Positions 1 to 8,113 of a stretch of 23,316 bases of DNA are shown piece by piece; position 1 is the stretch's first letter; each line of letters opens with the position of its first letter. The stretch comes from an uncultured Alphaproteobacteria bacterium (GTDB lineage Bacteria; Pseudomonadota; Alphaproteobacteria; GCA-2731375). The stretch covers positions 1-23,316 of the forward strand of contig CAJWZI010000001.1 in NCBI GenBank assembly GCA_913049615.1, in the 5' to 3' direction. A model generated the notes under the pieces. The model saw nothing but the letters and a program-made list of their open reading frames with translations. It made no database searches and was not told the DNA's origin. The position numbers and the translations under genes are program-made.

Positions 1-1069
1 AGAGACAGACAGCCGTGATTAGAAGTTCATTCAAATATAATAGCGAAATCAAGGCAGGAATCTTCGCCGACAGGCCTACCAGTCCCAGGCCCGCCGCACG
101 CACCGCGACGACACAACCGATGGCCATCACAATCCGAAGGCGCCGGCCCCGGCGATTAAACTCGCCGGCCAAGACCGCCGCCAAAGCTATCATGGTAAAT
201 GTCAGGCTATACAACGGCGCGGCCAAACGATCGTGTCCTTCTGCCCGCATGCGCCCGGCATTCGCCAGATCATCCGCGCCGGTGCCGGGCCAGAACAACT
301 CACGCAGGTACCGCTCGCCTGGCTCGAGCCACCTTTCATCATCCTGCTGCACGAATTGGCTGAGATCGAGTACATAGCGGTCAAACTGCAGCAACGATAA
401 TTGCCCCGCCCCATGGTCGATTTCCTGGCGATTCCCGTTGACCATGATAAAACGTGGTCCAGCATCGGTGCGAACTATAACTCCCTTTTCGGCAATCATC
501 GTCACGGGGCGGTTCTTTACGCGACTGTCATGCACCAGAATGCCCAGCATCTCGCCACCCGACTGCCGGGCCCGGATATAGACCGTCAGGCTATCGCCGA
601 TAGTATTGAACGTGCCTTCCTGCAGCAGCACGTACGATAGATTGTTCCGTAGCGATGACTTCATATCCTTGAAAGCTCGCTGCCCCGTTGGCATCAAATA
701 TAGGGAGAGAAAATAGCCTACAATGGTGACGCCCAGTGCAAACACAATCGCCGGACGCGCCAGAGAAAGGTTCCCCAAGCCCGACGTTCGCATGACGACA
801 ATCTCGCTGTCCCCATCCAGGTTATTGTAGACATATAGAACTGCGGCAAAAAGCGCGATAGGTAGAATTATGTTCAACACGCCGGGAAGAACTAACAGGG
901 TCAATTGCCCAAAGTAGGATGCTGAAAGACCTTTGTTGATGATCAGATCAACAAAGCGCAGGGATTGCATCAACCAGATCACCCCAGTCAGCGACAACAG
1001 GAAGAAAGCAAACGGACCGACCAATTTCCTAAGGATATATTTTTGCAGTCTTCGCACGAATTGCACCAT
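1..1069 (-). CDS. lptF: LptF, LPS export ABC transporter permease (partial, 3' end cut by window)
   Basis: Reverse-strand reading from the ATG at 1069 stays open to the window edge and gives 356 residues without a stop; the last few dozen codons lie outside. LptF is an inner-membrane permease of the LptB2FG transporter, which extracts lipopolysaccharide and drives it to the outer membrane. The N-terminus is amphipathic (MVQFVRRLQKYILRKLV) and followed by a hydrophobic segment (FAFFLLSLTGVIWLM). Further membrane segments lie near residues 50-80 and 105-125, then comes a soluble beta-jellyroll-like stretch, then C-terminal hydrophobic segments starting near residue 290. The motif NNLDGDSEIVVMRTSG is typical of the LptF/LptG (YjgP/YjgQ) family. 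LptF is preferred over LptG because it is divergent from pepA, the usual arrangement in Proteobacteria. lptG would be expected just left of the window. No strong Shine-Dalgarno sequence precedes the start. Confidence 0.9.
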   Translation of the reverse strand, partial: MVQFVRRLQKYILRKLVGPFAFFLLSLTGVIWLMQSLRFVDLIINKGLSASYFGQLTLLVLPGVLNIILPIALFAAVLYVYNNLDGDSEIVVMRTSGLGNLSLARPAIVFALGVTIVGYFLSLYLMPTGQRAFKDMKSSLRNNLSYVLLQEGTFNTIGDSLTVYIRARQSGGEMLGILVHDSRVKNRPVTMIAEKGVIVRTDAGPRFIMVNGNRQEIDHGAGQLSLLQFDRYVLDLSQFVQQDDERWLEPGERYLRELFWPGTGADDLANAGRMRAEGHDRLAAPLYSLTFTMIALAAVLAGEFNRRGRRLRIVMAIGCVVAVRAAGLGLVGLSAKIPALISLLYLNELLITAVCL

Positions 1070-1342
1070 ATAGCGCCGGCGGTTAGTAAAACAGAATCAA
1101 GGTCGCTAATGGCCGAGAGCAGCTGAGTAATTAACTCGTCAAAAGCGACATTCTAACAAGAACGACCATGCTGCCTTTCGGGGTAACAACGAGGTCCAGC
1201 CTCCGGTCTTAAGTGATAAGTAGTATTTTACAATCCCTATGTCCAATCCGCCTTTGCCCATGCAGCACCATTACTTTATCAATAAGATCCAGAGAACATA
1301 ACGTTTCGACAGTCGATCATTGACCTTCCTAAGGGGACATTC
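1070..1342. promoter_or_regulatory. Divergent intergenic region lptF / pepA
   Basis: This 273-base non-coding stretch separates two genes pointing away from each other, so it must hold promoters for both. A good ribosome-binding site for pepA (AAGGGG, 1331-1336) lies six bases before its ATG. A TACAAT at 1229-1234 is one base off the -10 consensus on the plus strand, but I found no good -35 partner. No clear operator or RNA motif was recognised. Confidence 0.5.
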
Positions 1343-2836
1343 ATGAAGACCACCATCACCGAACCGAAAATACCTAACTCCGGCGCCCTCGTCATCGGAG
1401 TTTTGAAAGGCGGCGTCTTTTTATCTACTGGCAAGAAGTTGGACAAGGCCTCGAACGGCGCCCTTTCAAAAGCGATCAAGGGCTCCCGCTTCATGGGGGG
1501 TAACGGGCAGTTTCTGGATGTGATTGCCCCAGCGGGGATCGGCGCCGACCGGGTGCTTATGGCCGGTCTTGGCGAGGCCAAAGAAGTCAAGCAGGGTACC
1601 TTGGAGAATGTGGGTGGTGCGGCCCTCCAGCGGCTATCCGGCAGTGGCGTCAAATCGATCACGATCGCCTGCGATCCGGTCAAGGGCGCTAAAGTGGACA
1701 TTGGCCTAGGCGCAGCCAGTCTGGCCTATGGCACGCATCTAGCCAGCTATCGTTTTGATAAATACCGCACCACCTTGAAAGCTAAGGACAAACCCTCGGT
1801 CACCACCGTGACCGTGCAGGTCAAGGGCGCGGCTGCGGCACGTAAGGCATTTAAGCCCTTGGGCGCCGTGGCCGATGGCGTCTTCATGACCCGGAACCTA
1901 GTCAGCGAACCGGCCAATACCCTGTACCCCGAAAGCATGGCCAAGGAATGCCAGACACTAAGAAAGCTGGGCGTCAAGGTAGAGATATTGAACGAGGCTC
2001 GCATGACCAAACTGGGCATGGGCGCCCTGTTGGGTGTCGGTCAGGGCAGCCGACGGGAGAGCCAACTGGTGATCATGCGCTGGCAGGGCGCGGGCGCGCG
2101 CACCAAACCCCTGGCCTTTGTCGGCAAGGGGGTCACCTTTGATACGGGCGGAATTTCCCTCAAACCTGGGCCGGGTATGGACATGATGAAATGGGACATG
2201 GGCGGTGCCGGCGCAGTGATCGGCTTGATGAAGGCCCTGTCCGGTCGCAAGGCCAAGGCCAATGTGGTCGGCGTGGTCGGGCTGGTGGAAAACATGCCCG
2301 ACGGCAATGCGCAACGGCCGGGCGATATCGTAACCTCCATGTCCGGCCAGACCATTGAAATCCTGAACACGGACGCCGAAGGCCGCTTGGTTTTGGCTGA
2401 TGCCCTTTGGTACACCCAGGACCGCTTCAAGCCGCAGTTCATGGTCAACTTGGCTACCCTGACCGGGGCAATCATAATTTCCCTAGGGCATGAGCATGCG
2501 GGCATGTTCTCGAACAACGACGAACTGTGCCAGCAGCTGTTAGAAGCCGGCGCCGAGGTGGACGAAAAGGTCTGGCGCATGCCGCTGAACGATGCCTATG
2601 ACAAGAAACTCAATTGCGCCATCGCAGATATGAAGAATATTGGAGGTCGGGACGCGGGCTCCATCACCGCAGCGCAGTTCCTGCAACGTTACATTAACAA
2701 GGTGCCCTGGGCACATCTGGATATCGCTGGCACCGCCTGGGCTGACGACAGCAAACCCACTGTGCCAAAGGGTGCCACAGGCTGGGGCGTGCGTTTATTG
2801 GACCGCCTAGTCAACAACCACTACGAACGAAAATAG
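1343..2836 (+). CDS. pepA: Leucyl aminopeptidase (M17 family)
   Basis: This is a cytoplasmic hexameric two-metal aminopeptidase that removes N-terminal residues from peptides. The family signature NTDAEGRL is at residues 342-349. Counting from the ATG, the expected metal ligands are K262, D267, D285, D344 and E346, and the catalytic pair is K274 and R348, all present in the usual spacing (VGKGVTFDTGG; MMKWDMGG). At 497 residues the length fits PepA. The N-terminal third is the M17 N-domain. The start is supported by AAGGGG six bases upstream. It is followed after eight bases by holC, an old and widespread pairing, and is divergent from lptF. In E. coli the homologue also binds DNA (XerA); nothing here shows whether that applies. 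Confidence 0.96.
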   Translation: MKTTITEPKIPNSGALVIGVLKGGVFLSTGKKLDKASNGALSKAIKGSRFMGGNGQFLDVIAPAGIGADRVLMAGLGEAKEVKQGTLENVGGAALQRLSGSGVKSITIACDPVKGAKVDIGLGAASLAYGTHLASYRFDKYRTTLKAKDKPSVTTVTVQVKGAAAARKAFKPLGAVADGVFMTRNLVSEPANTLYPESMAKECQTLRKLGVKVEILNEARMTKLGMGALLGVGQGSRRESQLVIMRWQGAGARTKPLAFVGKGVTFDTGGISLKPGPGMDMMKWDMGGAGAVIGLMKALSGRKAKANVVGVVGLVENMPDGNAQRPGDIVTSMSGQTIEILNTDAEGRLVLADALWYTQDRFKPQFMVNLATLTGAIIISLGHEHAGMFSNNDELCQQLLEAGAEVDEKVWRMPLNDAYDKKLNCAIADMKNIGGRDAGSITAAQFLQRYINKVPWAHLDIAGTAWADDSKPTVPKGATGWGVRLLDRLVNNHYERK

Positions 2837-2844
2837 CGGGAGTG

Positions 2845-3294
2845 ATGCCTGAAGTCGGGTTTTACCATCTGCTCCATATGCCCCTGGAACGCGCTTTGCC
2901 GAAACTGTTGGAAAAGGCGTTGGAAAACGGTCACCGGGCCATCGTGCTGACGGGTTCAAAAGAGCGGGTGGAAGAATTAAATTCGGCCTTGTGGACCTAC
3001 GAAGAACGCTCCTGGCTGCCGCACGGCAGCGCCAGCGATGGTTCACCTGAAGCCCAACCGATATATCTGACGGCGGAGGAGGAAAACCCCAACGGTGCCG
3101 ATGTTTTGGTAACCGTGGACGGTCGGGCACCAACGAATACCCAAGGCTTTGCCCGCATCATCGACATGTTCGACGGCCACAACAAAGACGTAGTTGGGGC
3201 CGCTCGAAAGCGCTGGCAGGCCTATAAGGACCAAGGATTTAGCCTGACCTATTGGCAACAAACCGAGGCGGGGGGTTGGGAAAAAAAGGCATAG
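2845..3294 (+). CDS. holC: DNA polymerase III chi subunit
   Basis: HolC is the small clamp-loader accessory protein that pairs with psi and contacts SSB at the replication fork. The 149-residue product begins MPEVGFYHLLHMPLERALPKLL, the typical chi opening. It carries the hallmark stretches GHRAIVLTGSKERVEELNSALW, SWLPHG and DVLVTVDG, and ends with the Trp/Lys-rich tail usual in alphaproteobacteria (RKRWQAYKDQGFSLTYWQQ). The ATG at 2845 is chosen; a GTG at 2842 is in frame immediately before it and cannot be excluded. The gap from the pepA stop is only eight bases and the upstream GGGAG is very close to the start, which suggests translational coupling to pepA. Confidence 0.93.
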   Translation: MPEVGFYHLLHMPLERALPKLLEKALENGHRAIVLTGSKERVEELNSALWTYEERSWLPHGSASDGSPEAQPIYLTAEEENPNGADVLVTVDGRAPTNTQGFARIIDMFDGHNKDVVGAARKRWQAYKDQGFSLTYWQQTEAGGWEKKA

Positions 3295-3507
3295 ATCGCC
3301 GTAACCGACGCGAGCTCTCGCGAACATCAATGAACATTACTTGCCAAGAATCTAGACCGCTTCTAAGACATTTGAGATGTATAGAAAAACGACCTCATCA
3401 TGCACTAGAACATTGACACAGCGTTCCCGATTAGCTCGTGTGTCATGACCACGGCCGGCTATTTTCAGGCGAGATAGAAGTGTGGGCCGCCGCGCCTTAC
3501 TCCTAAA
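3295..3507. other. Intergenic region between convergent holC and carboxylase genes
   Basis: This 213-base stretch lies between two converging genes. A short GC inverted repeat sits at 3309-3322 but is not followed by a T run, so I do not call a terminator. No reading frame or RNA gene is supported here. Confidence 0.4.
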
Positions 3508-6500
3508 TCATGGCCTGAATTGCAACGCTCTGGGTCCCAGTCGGCCGGGCTGGAGAACCATCTGATAAGCAGTTCTTACCCACTCGCAAATCAATTTACG
3601 GGTGTCCCGAGGGTCCACCATTTCCTCCATCTCGAACCTGTTAAGGGGACCTACCGGTCCTCGGGCACTTTCTATACGATTCTCGATTTCCGCCCGCAGA
3701 GCAACCGGATCCTCGGCTTCAGCCAGCTGCCGCTTATAGGCTGCCTCAATGCCACCCTCAGGGGGAATGCCTCCAGTATCCGCTGCCGGCCAGACCACCC
3801 GTACCGATGGCCGGTTCAAGGGCGTGGCATAGTTATTGCCAGCCACTCCAAAGCTACGTCGGGCAATGATTGTGAAAACGGGTACCTTGATCTGGGAAAA
3901 GGCTACCATCCATTCACCACCTTTGCGGATGGTGCCGGCAATTTCATGTTCCAGTCCCACCGCAAAGCCTGGGTTATCTACTAGATTGAGGATGGGGATG
4001 TGAAAAACGTCGCACAGATCGATGTGACGGGTCAGCTTATCACAACCATCCGCCGTAAGAGCACCACCGTTAACGTGGCGGCTATCGGAAGCAATGACAC
4101 CTAGGGAATGGCCGTTAAAACGCACAAATCCGGTAATCTGGTCCGTGCCCCATAACGGTCCCAATTCAAAGAAAGAACCCTTATCCGCCAACAAGCGGAT
4201 TACCTTCCGCATATCAAACGTGGCCATACGGCTCCGCGGGATCAACGTGAACAGTTCCTCTTCCCGCCGGTCTGCGGGGTCACTGGGATCCGGAGGCGAC
4301 ACGGGTGATGCTTCGTACACGCTAGATGGCAGATAGGAGAGGAAACGCCGTGTAATAGCCACAGCGTCTTCCTCCGATTCGGCCAGATTATCTACCGAAC
4401 CGTTGGTGCAATGTATACGCCAATCTCCCAATTCCTCCTTAGTGATGTCGTAGCCCATGGCATGGCTGACCACGGGCGGCCCAGCAACAAATAGCTGTGC
4501 GATATCCCTTACCATGACAGAGAAATGCCCCAGAACGGCCTTGGCTGCGCCGATGCCTACGACGCTGCCTAAAAGAACATTGACCACAGGTACTGTACTT
4601 AATTGCTCAGTATAGAGTTCGCTGCCCAAATGACCCGGCAGGAACGATCCGCCGCCACCCGTGACCCGTGGCCTGCCAGCCTTGATGGCACCGGAACTTT
4701 CCTGCACATCGCTTTCGCCTACCTTTTGTTGCTGCGGCACCATAGTTGCCACGCTGCCGCCACCCGAGGAACCATCCAGCAACCGGATCGATGGTGCCTG
4801 CAATTCAATGGACAGCTGATCAAGATAACGGCTCTTGGAACCAATAGCGCCATCCGCGTGCCCGCCACGGGATGTAAAATCATCCGCGCAGACGATAGCT
4901 GTATGGTCGTCAATCTTTCCCCAACCGCCTACATGGTTGGCTGGGGTGAAGGCCTCGATGCCGCCTTCTTCGTTGTAAGTAGCAAATCCCGCAATGCTGC
5001 CCACTTCCTGAAAGGTGTCGTCATCCAGAAGTAGAGAGATGCGTTCCCGGCAGGTGAGTTTCCCCCGAGAGCGTTGCCGCACCACACCCGGATCCGTCGA
5101 TCCTGGTGCAAGACGTTCTTCGGCCAGACGTTGAAGGGTTTTCACCTCATCCAGCACCAATGTCCAGGTTTCATTGGGGTCGCGAGCCACAAAATCCTGC
5201 TCTGCATCACCTGTATCGGGCGTTATGGCGGCAACAATCTGTCCCGCAATTACATCATCACCTTCCCGCACACCCTGTAGTGCCGTAATCGTCCCAGAAC
5301 AAGGTGCGGGCACAGCTGCTTCCATTTTCATGGCGCTAATCACCAGCACCGTTTCGCCGGCTTTGACGCGCGCTCGTTCGACCAGGGCTATTTTCACAAC
5401 ATTACCGGCCATGGGACATTCCACGCCACTCGCACTGTCTGATAATTCCAGGGGTGGCAAGTGGGATTCAAGGGGCACAGTTGCCTTTCTAGACCCCGGG
5501 CCCATCAGTTTAGTGGCCTGTTGTTCTAAAAAGCCGACCGTATCGCCGCTTGGTGGCTGCGCCGCCATGATCGAGATATCCGGATGTTCCGTCATGAAGG
5601 ACGTCCGGGCATCGCCACTGCAAACTTCCGCTTGTTCCAAAATAGCTCTTATTTGTGCCAAATTGGTGGGCAACCCACCAATCTGGAACTCGTCCAAGGC
5701 ACCGAGAGTGCGGGTAACCGCATCGGTCAGGCTGCCACCAATCTGAGATGTGCAAATTAGCTTAGCCAAAAGTGGATCAAATTGCGCTGGCGGGGCATAG
5801 CCTAGATAACCGCAGGCATCGACCCGCACGCCAGAGCCCGACGGCTCCTTATAACCGGTAATAACCCCAACGCCCTGTGCAACTATCCGGGCCTGAATTG
5901 CATATCCCCGGGGTGCGGCGATGTTAGTCTGATCGGCAAGACCGAGATTTTCAAGACTCGCGCCGCCTGCAATTTGGAACTGCGTAGCGACTAGATCAAT
6001 ACCCGTGACTTGCTCAGTCACAGTATGCTCGACCTGAATGCGGGGATTGCATTCAATAAATTGATAAGTACCTTCCTCCGGTGAAACTAAAAACTCCACT
6101 GTACCGGCATTGACGTAGCTCGCCGCCTTGGCCAATTTTATAGCGTCGTCTTGCATTTTTTGCCGCAGGGATTCCTCCAGGCCAGCGGCAGGGGCGATCT
6201 CAACGACTTTTTGATTATGGATTTGTACGGAGCAGTCCCGCTCATACAGATGAATTGCCGCACCCATGGCATCCGCCAAGATCTGCACCTCAATATGGCG
6301 GGGCCGCTCAATCAGTTTTTCCATAAAAACGTCGTCGCAGCCGAAGGCTGCCATCGCCTCGCTCCGACAGCGTTCTAAAGCTTCCTTAAAATCCTCCGCG
6401 CTAGCGACAACACGCATGCCCCGACCGCCGCCGCCTGCAGCAGCCTTTAACATCACCGGGTATCCAACGCTTTCGCCAATTCCCTGCGCCTCGGCGACTG

Positions 6501-6921
6501 ATGACAAGGTAGCCGAACTGCCGGGAACTACCGGAATATTACAGGATTGGGCCAAAGAGCGTGCCATCACTTTATTGCCAAACAAAGTCAGGGCAGAGGC
6601 TGGGGGACCCACAAACACGACACCTTCGGCCGCGCACATCTCGGCGAATTTCGCATTTTCGGAAAGAAAGCCATATCCAGGATGGATACAGTCGCAATCC
6701 ATCTGCTTGGCGACATCGATCATTGCGGCACCATCGAGGTAAGCCGCAACGCCGTCCTGGCTCAGGGGGCGGACGTGGGTCGTCATGCGGGTGTGCAAGG
6801 ACATGGCGTCTATGGAAGCGTGGACGGCCACGGATTCCATGCCCAATGCCTTAGCAGCCTTGGCGATGCGGATGGCAATTTCACCCCGATTGGCAATCAA
6901 TACGCGCTTGTGCAAACCCAT
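3508..6921 (-). CDS. Single-chain biotin-dependent acyl-CoA carboxylase (BC-BCCP-CT)
   Basis: One 1137-residue chain carries all activities of an acyl-CoA carboxylase. Residues 1-445 are biotin carboxylase: NRGEIAIRI at 11-19, HPGYGFLSEN at 80-89, the ATP-grasp loop GGGGRGMR at 163-170, and NPRIQVEHTVTE at 292-303. Residues 500-567 are the biotinyl domain, with biotin lysine K532 in SAMKMEA. Residues 590-860 and 880-1137 are the two crotonase-like halves of the carboxyltransferase (beta then alpha type; VDNPGFAVG at 981-989). This one-chain layout matches the long-chain acyl-CoA carboxylases (LCC) known from Mycobacterium avium and Rhodopseudomonas palustris, which accept short to long acyl-CoAs. 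The substrate here is unknown. Only about 55 residues separate BC from BCCP, leaving little room for the BT domain found in PCC and MCC alpha subunits. The start at 6921 is chosen because GAAGGA (6928-6933) lies six bases upstream; an ATG at 6972 would add 17 residues. Divergent from an SDR gene. Confidence 0.9.
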   Translation of the reverse strand: MGLHKRVLIANRGEIAIRIAKAAKALGMESVAVHASIDAMSLHTRMTTHVRPLSQDGVAAYLDGAAMIDVAKQMDCDCIHPGYGFLSENAKFAEMCAAEGVVFVGPPASALTLFGNKVMARSLAQSCNIPVVPGSSATLSSVAEAQGIGESVGYPVMLKAAAGGGGRGMRVVASAEDFKEALERCRSEAMAAFGCDDVFMEKLIERPRHIEVQILADAMGAAIHLYERDCSVQIHNQKVVEIAPAAGLEESLRQKMQDDAIKLAKAASYVNAGTVEFLVSPEEGTYQFIECNPRIQVEHTVTEQVTGIDLVATQFQIAGGASLENLGLADQTNIAAPRGYAIQARIVAQGVGVITGYKEPSGSGVRVDACGYLGYAPPAQFDPLLAKLICTSQIGGSLTDAVTRTLGALDEFQIGGLPTNLAQIRAILEQAEVCSGDARTSFMTEHPDISIMAAQPPSGDTVGFLEQQATKLMGPGSRKATVPLESHLPPLELSDSASGVECPMAGNVVKIALVERARVKAGETVLVISAMKMEAAVPAPCSGTITALQGVREGDDVIAGQIVAAITPDTGDAEQDFVARDPNETWTLVLDEVKTLQRLAEERLAPGSTDPGVVRQRSRGKLTCRERISLLLDDDTFQEVGSIAGFATYNEEGGIEAFTPANHVGGWGKIDDHTAIVCADDFTSRGGHADGAIGSKSRYLDQLSIELQAPSIRLLDGSSGGGSVATMVPQQQKVGESDVQESSGAIKAGRPRVTGGGGSFLPGHLGSELYTEQLSTVPVVNVLLGSVVGIGAAKAVLGHFSVMVRDIAQLFVAGPPVVSHAMGYDITKEELGDWRIHCTNGSVDNLAESEEDAVAITRRFLSYLPSSVYEASPVSPPDPSDPADRREEELFTLIPRSRMATFDMRKVIRLLADKGSFFELGPLWGTDQITGFVRFNGHSLGVIASDSRHVNGGALTADGCDKLTRHIDLCDVFHIPILNLVDNPGFAVGLEHEIAGTIRKGGEWMVAFSQIKVPVFTIIARRSFGVAGNNYATPLNRPSVRVVWPAADTGGIPPEGGIEAAYKRQLAEAEDPVALRAEIENRIESARGPVGPLNRFEMEEMVDPRDTRKLICEWVRTAYQMVLQPGRLGPRALQFRP

Positions 6922-6999
6922 GTCGTTTCCTTCAACTCTTTGCTTTAATTCGTTATTGACCCACACTGTCATGATAGAGCATTGGTGAGGAGGAAGAAA
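6922..6999. promoter_or_regulatory. Compact divergent promoter region, carboxylase / SDR, with both ribosome-binding sites
   Basis: Only 78 bases separate the two divergent starts, so promoters and any operator must be shared or overlapping. It contains GAAGGA (minus strand, 6928-6933) for the carboxylase and AGGAGG (plus strand, 6988-6993) for the SDR, each six bases from its ATG. These two sites decide the start choices. A TTGACC at 6956-6961 resembles a -35 box, but I saw no good -10 partner. Confidence 0.5.
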
Positions 7000-7866
7000 A
7001 TGAGCGGGCGATTGGACGGCAAGGTGGCGGTGATCACCGGCGGGGCCAGCGGCATGGGCCAGGCGACGGTGTACCGTTTCCTAGCCGAGGGTGCTTCGGT
7101 GGTAATCGGTGATCTAAACGAGGAAACGGGCAGGGCTACCATGGCCGAGATCGAGGCACGGGGCGGCGCCGATAGGGCAGTCTTCAGGGCCACAGACGTG
7201 GCGGAAGAGTCAGACATCGAGACCTTGGTAGATTGCGCCACTAGCCAATTCCGGCAGCTTGATTGTGTCTTCAACAACGCCGGCATTGGCGGCGCCATTG
7301 GCCCTATCAGCCAAACACGAGTGGAAGAATGGGACTTTACATTCAATGTTCTGACCCGAAGCGTGTTCCTAGGGATCAAGCATGGCGCCCGCGTGATGCA
7401 GGCCCAGGGGAAGGGTGGCAGCATTATCTCCACATCGTCCATCGCCGGCCTGGGCGGTGGGGCGGGGCCACACGCATATTCGGCGGCTAAGGGGGCCGTG
7501 GTCAATCTGACCCGCGCCGTTTCCGGTGAATTAGCCAACTACCGCATACGCGTGAATACCATCGCCCCTGGGGTGATCAAGACGCCTTTGTTCGCCTCCG
7601 GGCGTGAGGCAAAGATGGAGGCATTTGCCTTACCCAAGAACCCGTGGCCTCGCCTCGGCACCGGTGCCGACATCGCCAACATGGCGGTCTACTTGGCCTC
7701 AGATGAATCGGAATACATAACTGGGCAAAACCTAGTCGTGGATGGCGGCGTTACCGCCTCGGGCCCGAACATGTGGGGTCACGACCCACAAAGCCCCATG
7801 CTTAAGAAATCCGGCGTCACCCATGGCACAACGGGCCGGGACAACGACCTGCGGGATGTTGAATAA
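7000..7866 (+). CDS. Short-chain dehydrogenase/reductase, classical SDR
   Basis: A 288-residue Rossmann-fold oxidoreductase. All classical SDR elements are present: cofactor loop TGGASGMG (13-20), D38 at the end of the second strand (which favours NAD(H) over NADPH), NNAG (92-95), catalytic N116, S147, Y160 and K164 (YSAAK), and the C-terminal DGG (VVDGGVTAS). A tail of about 35 residues after the core (from GPNMWGHD on) is longer than in most family members. The ATG at 7000 is chosen because a perfect AGGAGG sits six bases before it; the frame is open further upstream. It is divergent from the acyl-CoA carboxylase, so a role on a hydroxy- or keto-acyl-CoA or related alcohol is plausible, but the substrate cannot be read from sequence. 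Confidence 0.9.
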   Translation: MSGRLDGKVAVITGGASGMGQATVYRFLAEGASVVIGDLNEETGRATMAEIEARGGADRAVFRATDVAEESDIETLVDCATSQFRQLDCVFNNAGIGGAIGPISQTRVEEWDFTFNVLTRSVFLGIKHGARVMQAQGKGGSIISTSSIAGLGGGAGPHAYSAAKGAVVNLTRAVSGELANYRIRVNTIAPGVIKTPLFASGREAKMEAFALPKNPWPRLGTGADIANMAVYLASDESEYITGQNLVVDGGVTASGPNMWGHDPQSPMLKKSGVTHGTTGRDNDLRDVE

Positions 7867-8113
7867 AATTAGCGTCGTTGCCGTATAGGCAGGCTGCTGA
7901 CTAAGAGAATTATTTATAACTCGTAATTATGTTATTGATAAATACAAGTTCTACCTTGCACCAAATTCAAGTCTCGACAACCTGAGCTTAGAAAAAATTA
8001 CGGGCGGCCTAACTTTTTTCAATATTGCAGTACATTTTACTCGAATAACCGCGCGCTTTTGCGTGAATCCACACCTCCCTGCTTGCGCGGGGTGTCGCGG
8101 AGCTTGAGAACGC
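7867..8113. other. AT-rich intergenic region between convergent SDR genes
   Basis: This 247-base stretch is clearly more AT-rich than its flanks in 7900-8045. It contains an A/T-only inverted repeat: TATTTAT at 7911-7917 pairs with ATAAATA at 7938-7944. It lies 3' of both flanking genes, so terminators are expected, but no GC stem followed by a T run was found. No gene is supported. Confidence 0.4.

Noticed and set aside
2041..2580. A 179-codon minus-strand open frame
   Set aside because: Antisense to the catalytic domain of pepA; no recognisable motifs.
3309..3322. CGCGAGCTCTCGCG inverted repeat as a holC terminator
   Set aside because: The stem is only five bases with a usable loop and no T run follows on either strand.
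5174..5746. A 190-codon plus-strand open frame
   Set aside because: Antisense to the biotin carboxylase/BCCP part of the carboxylase gene; its Ser/Ala/Thr-rich composition is typical of a frame shadow.
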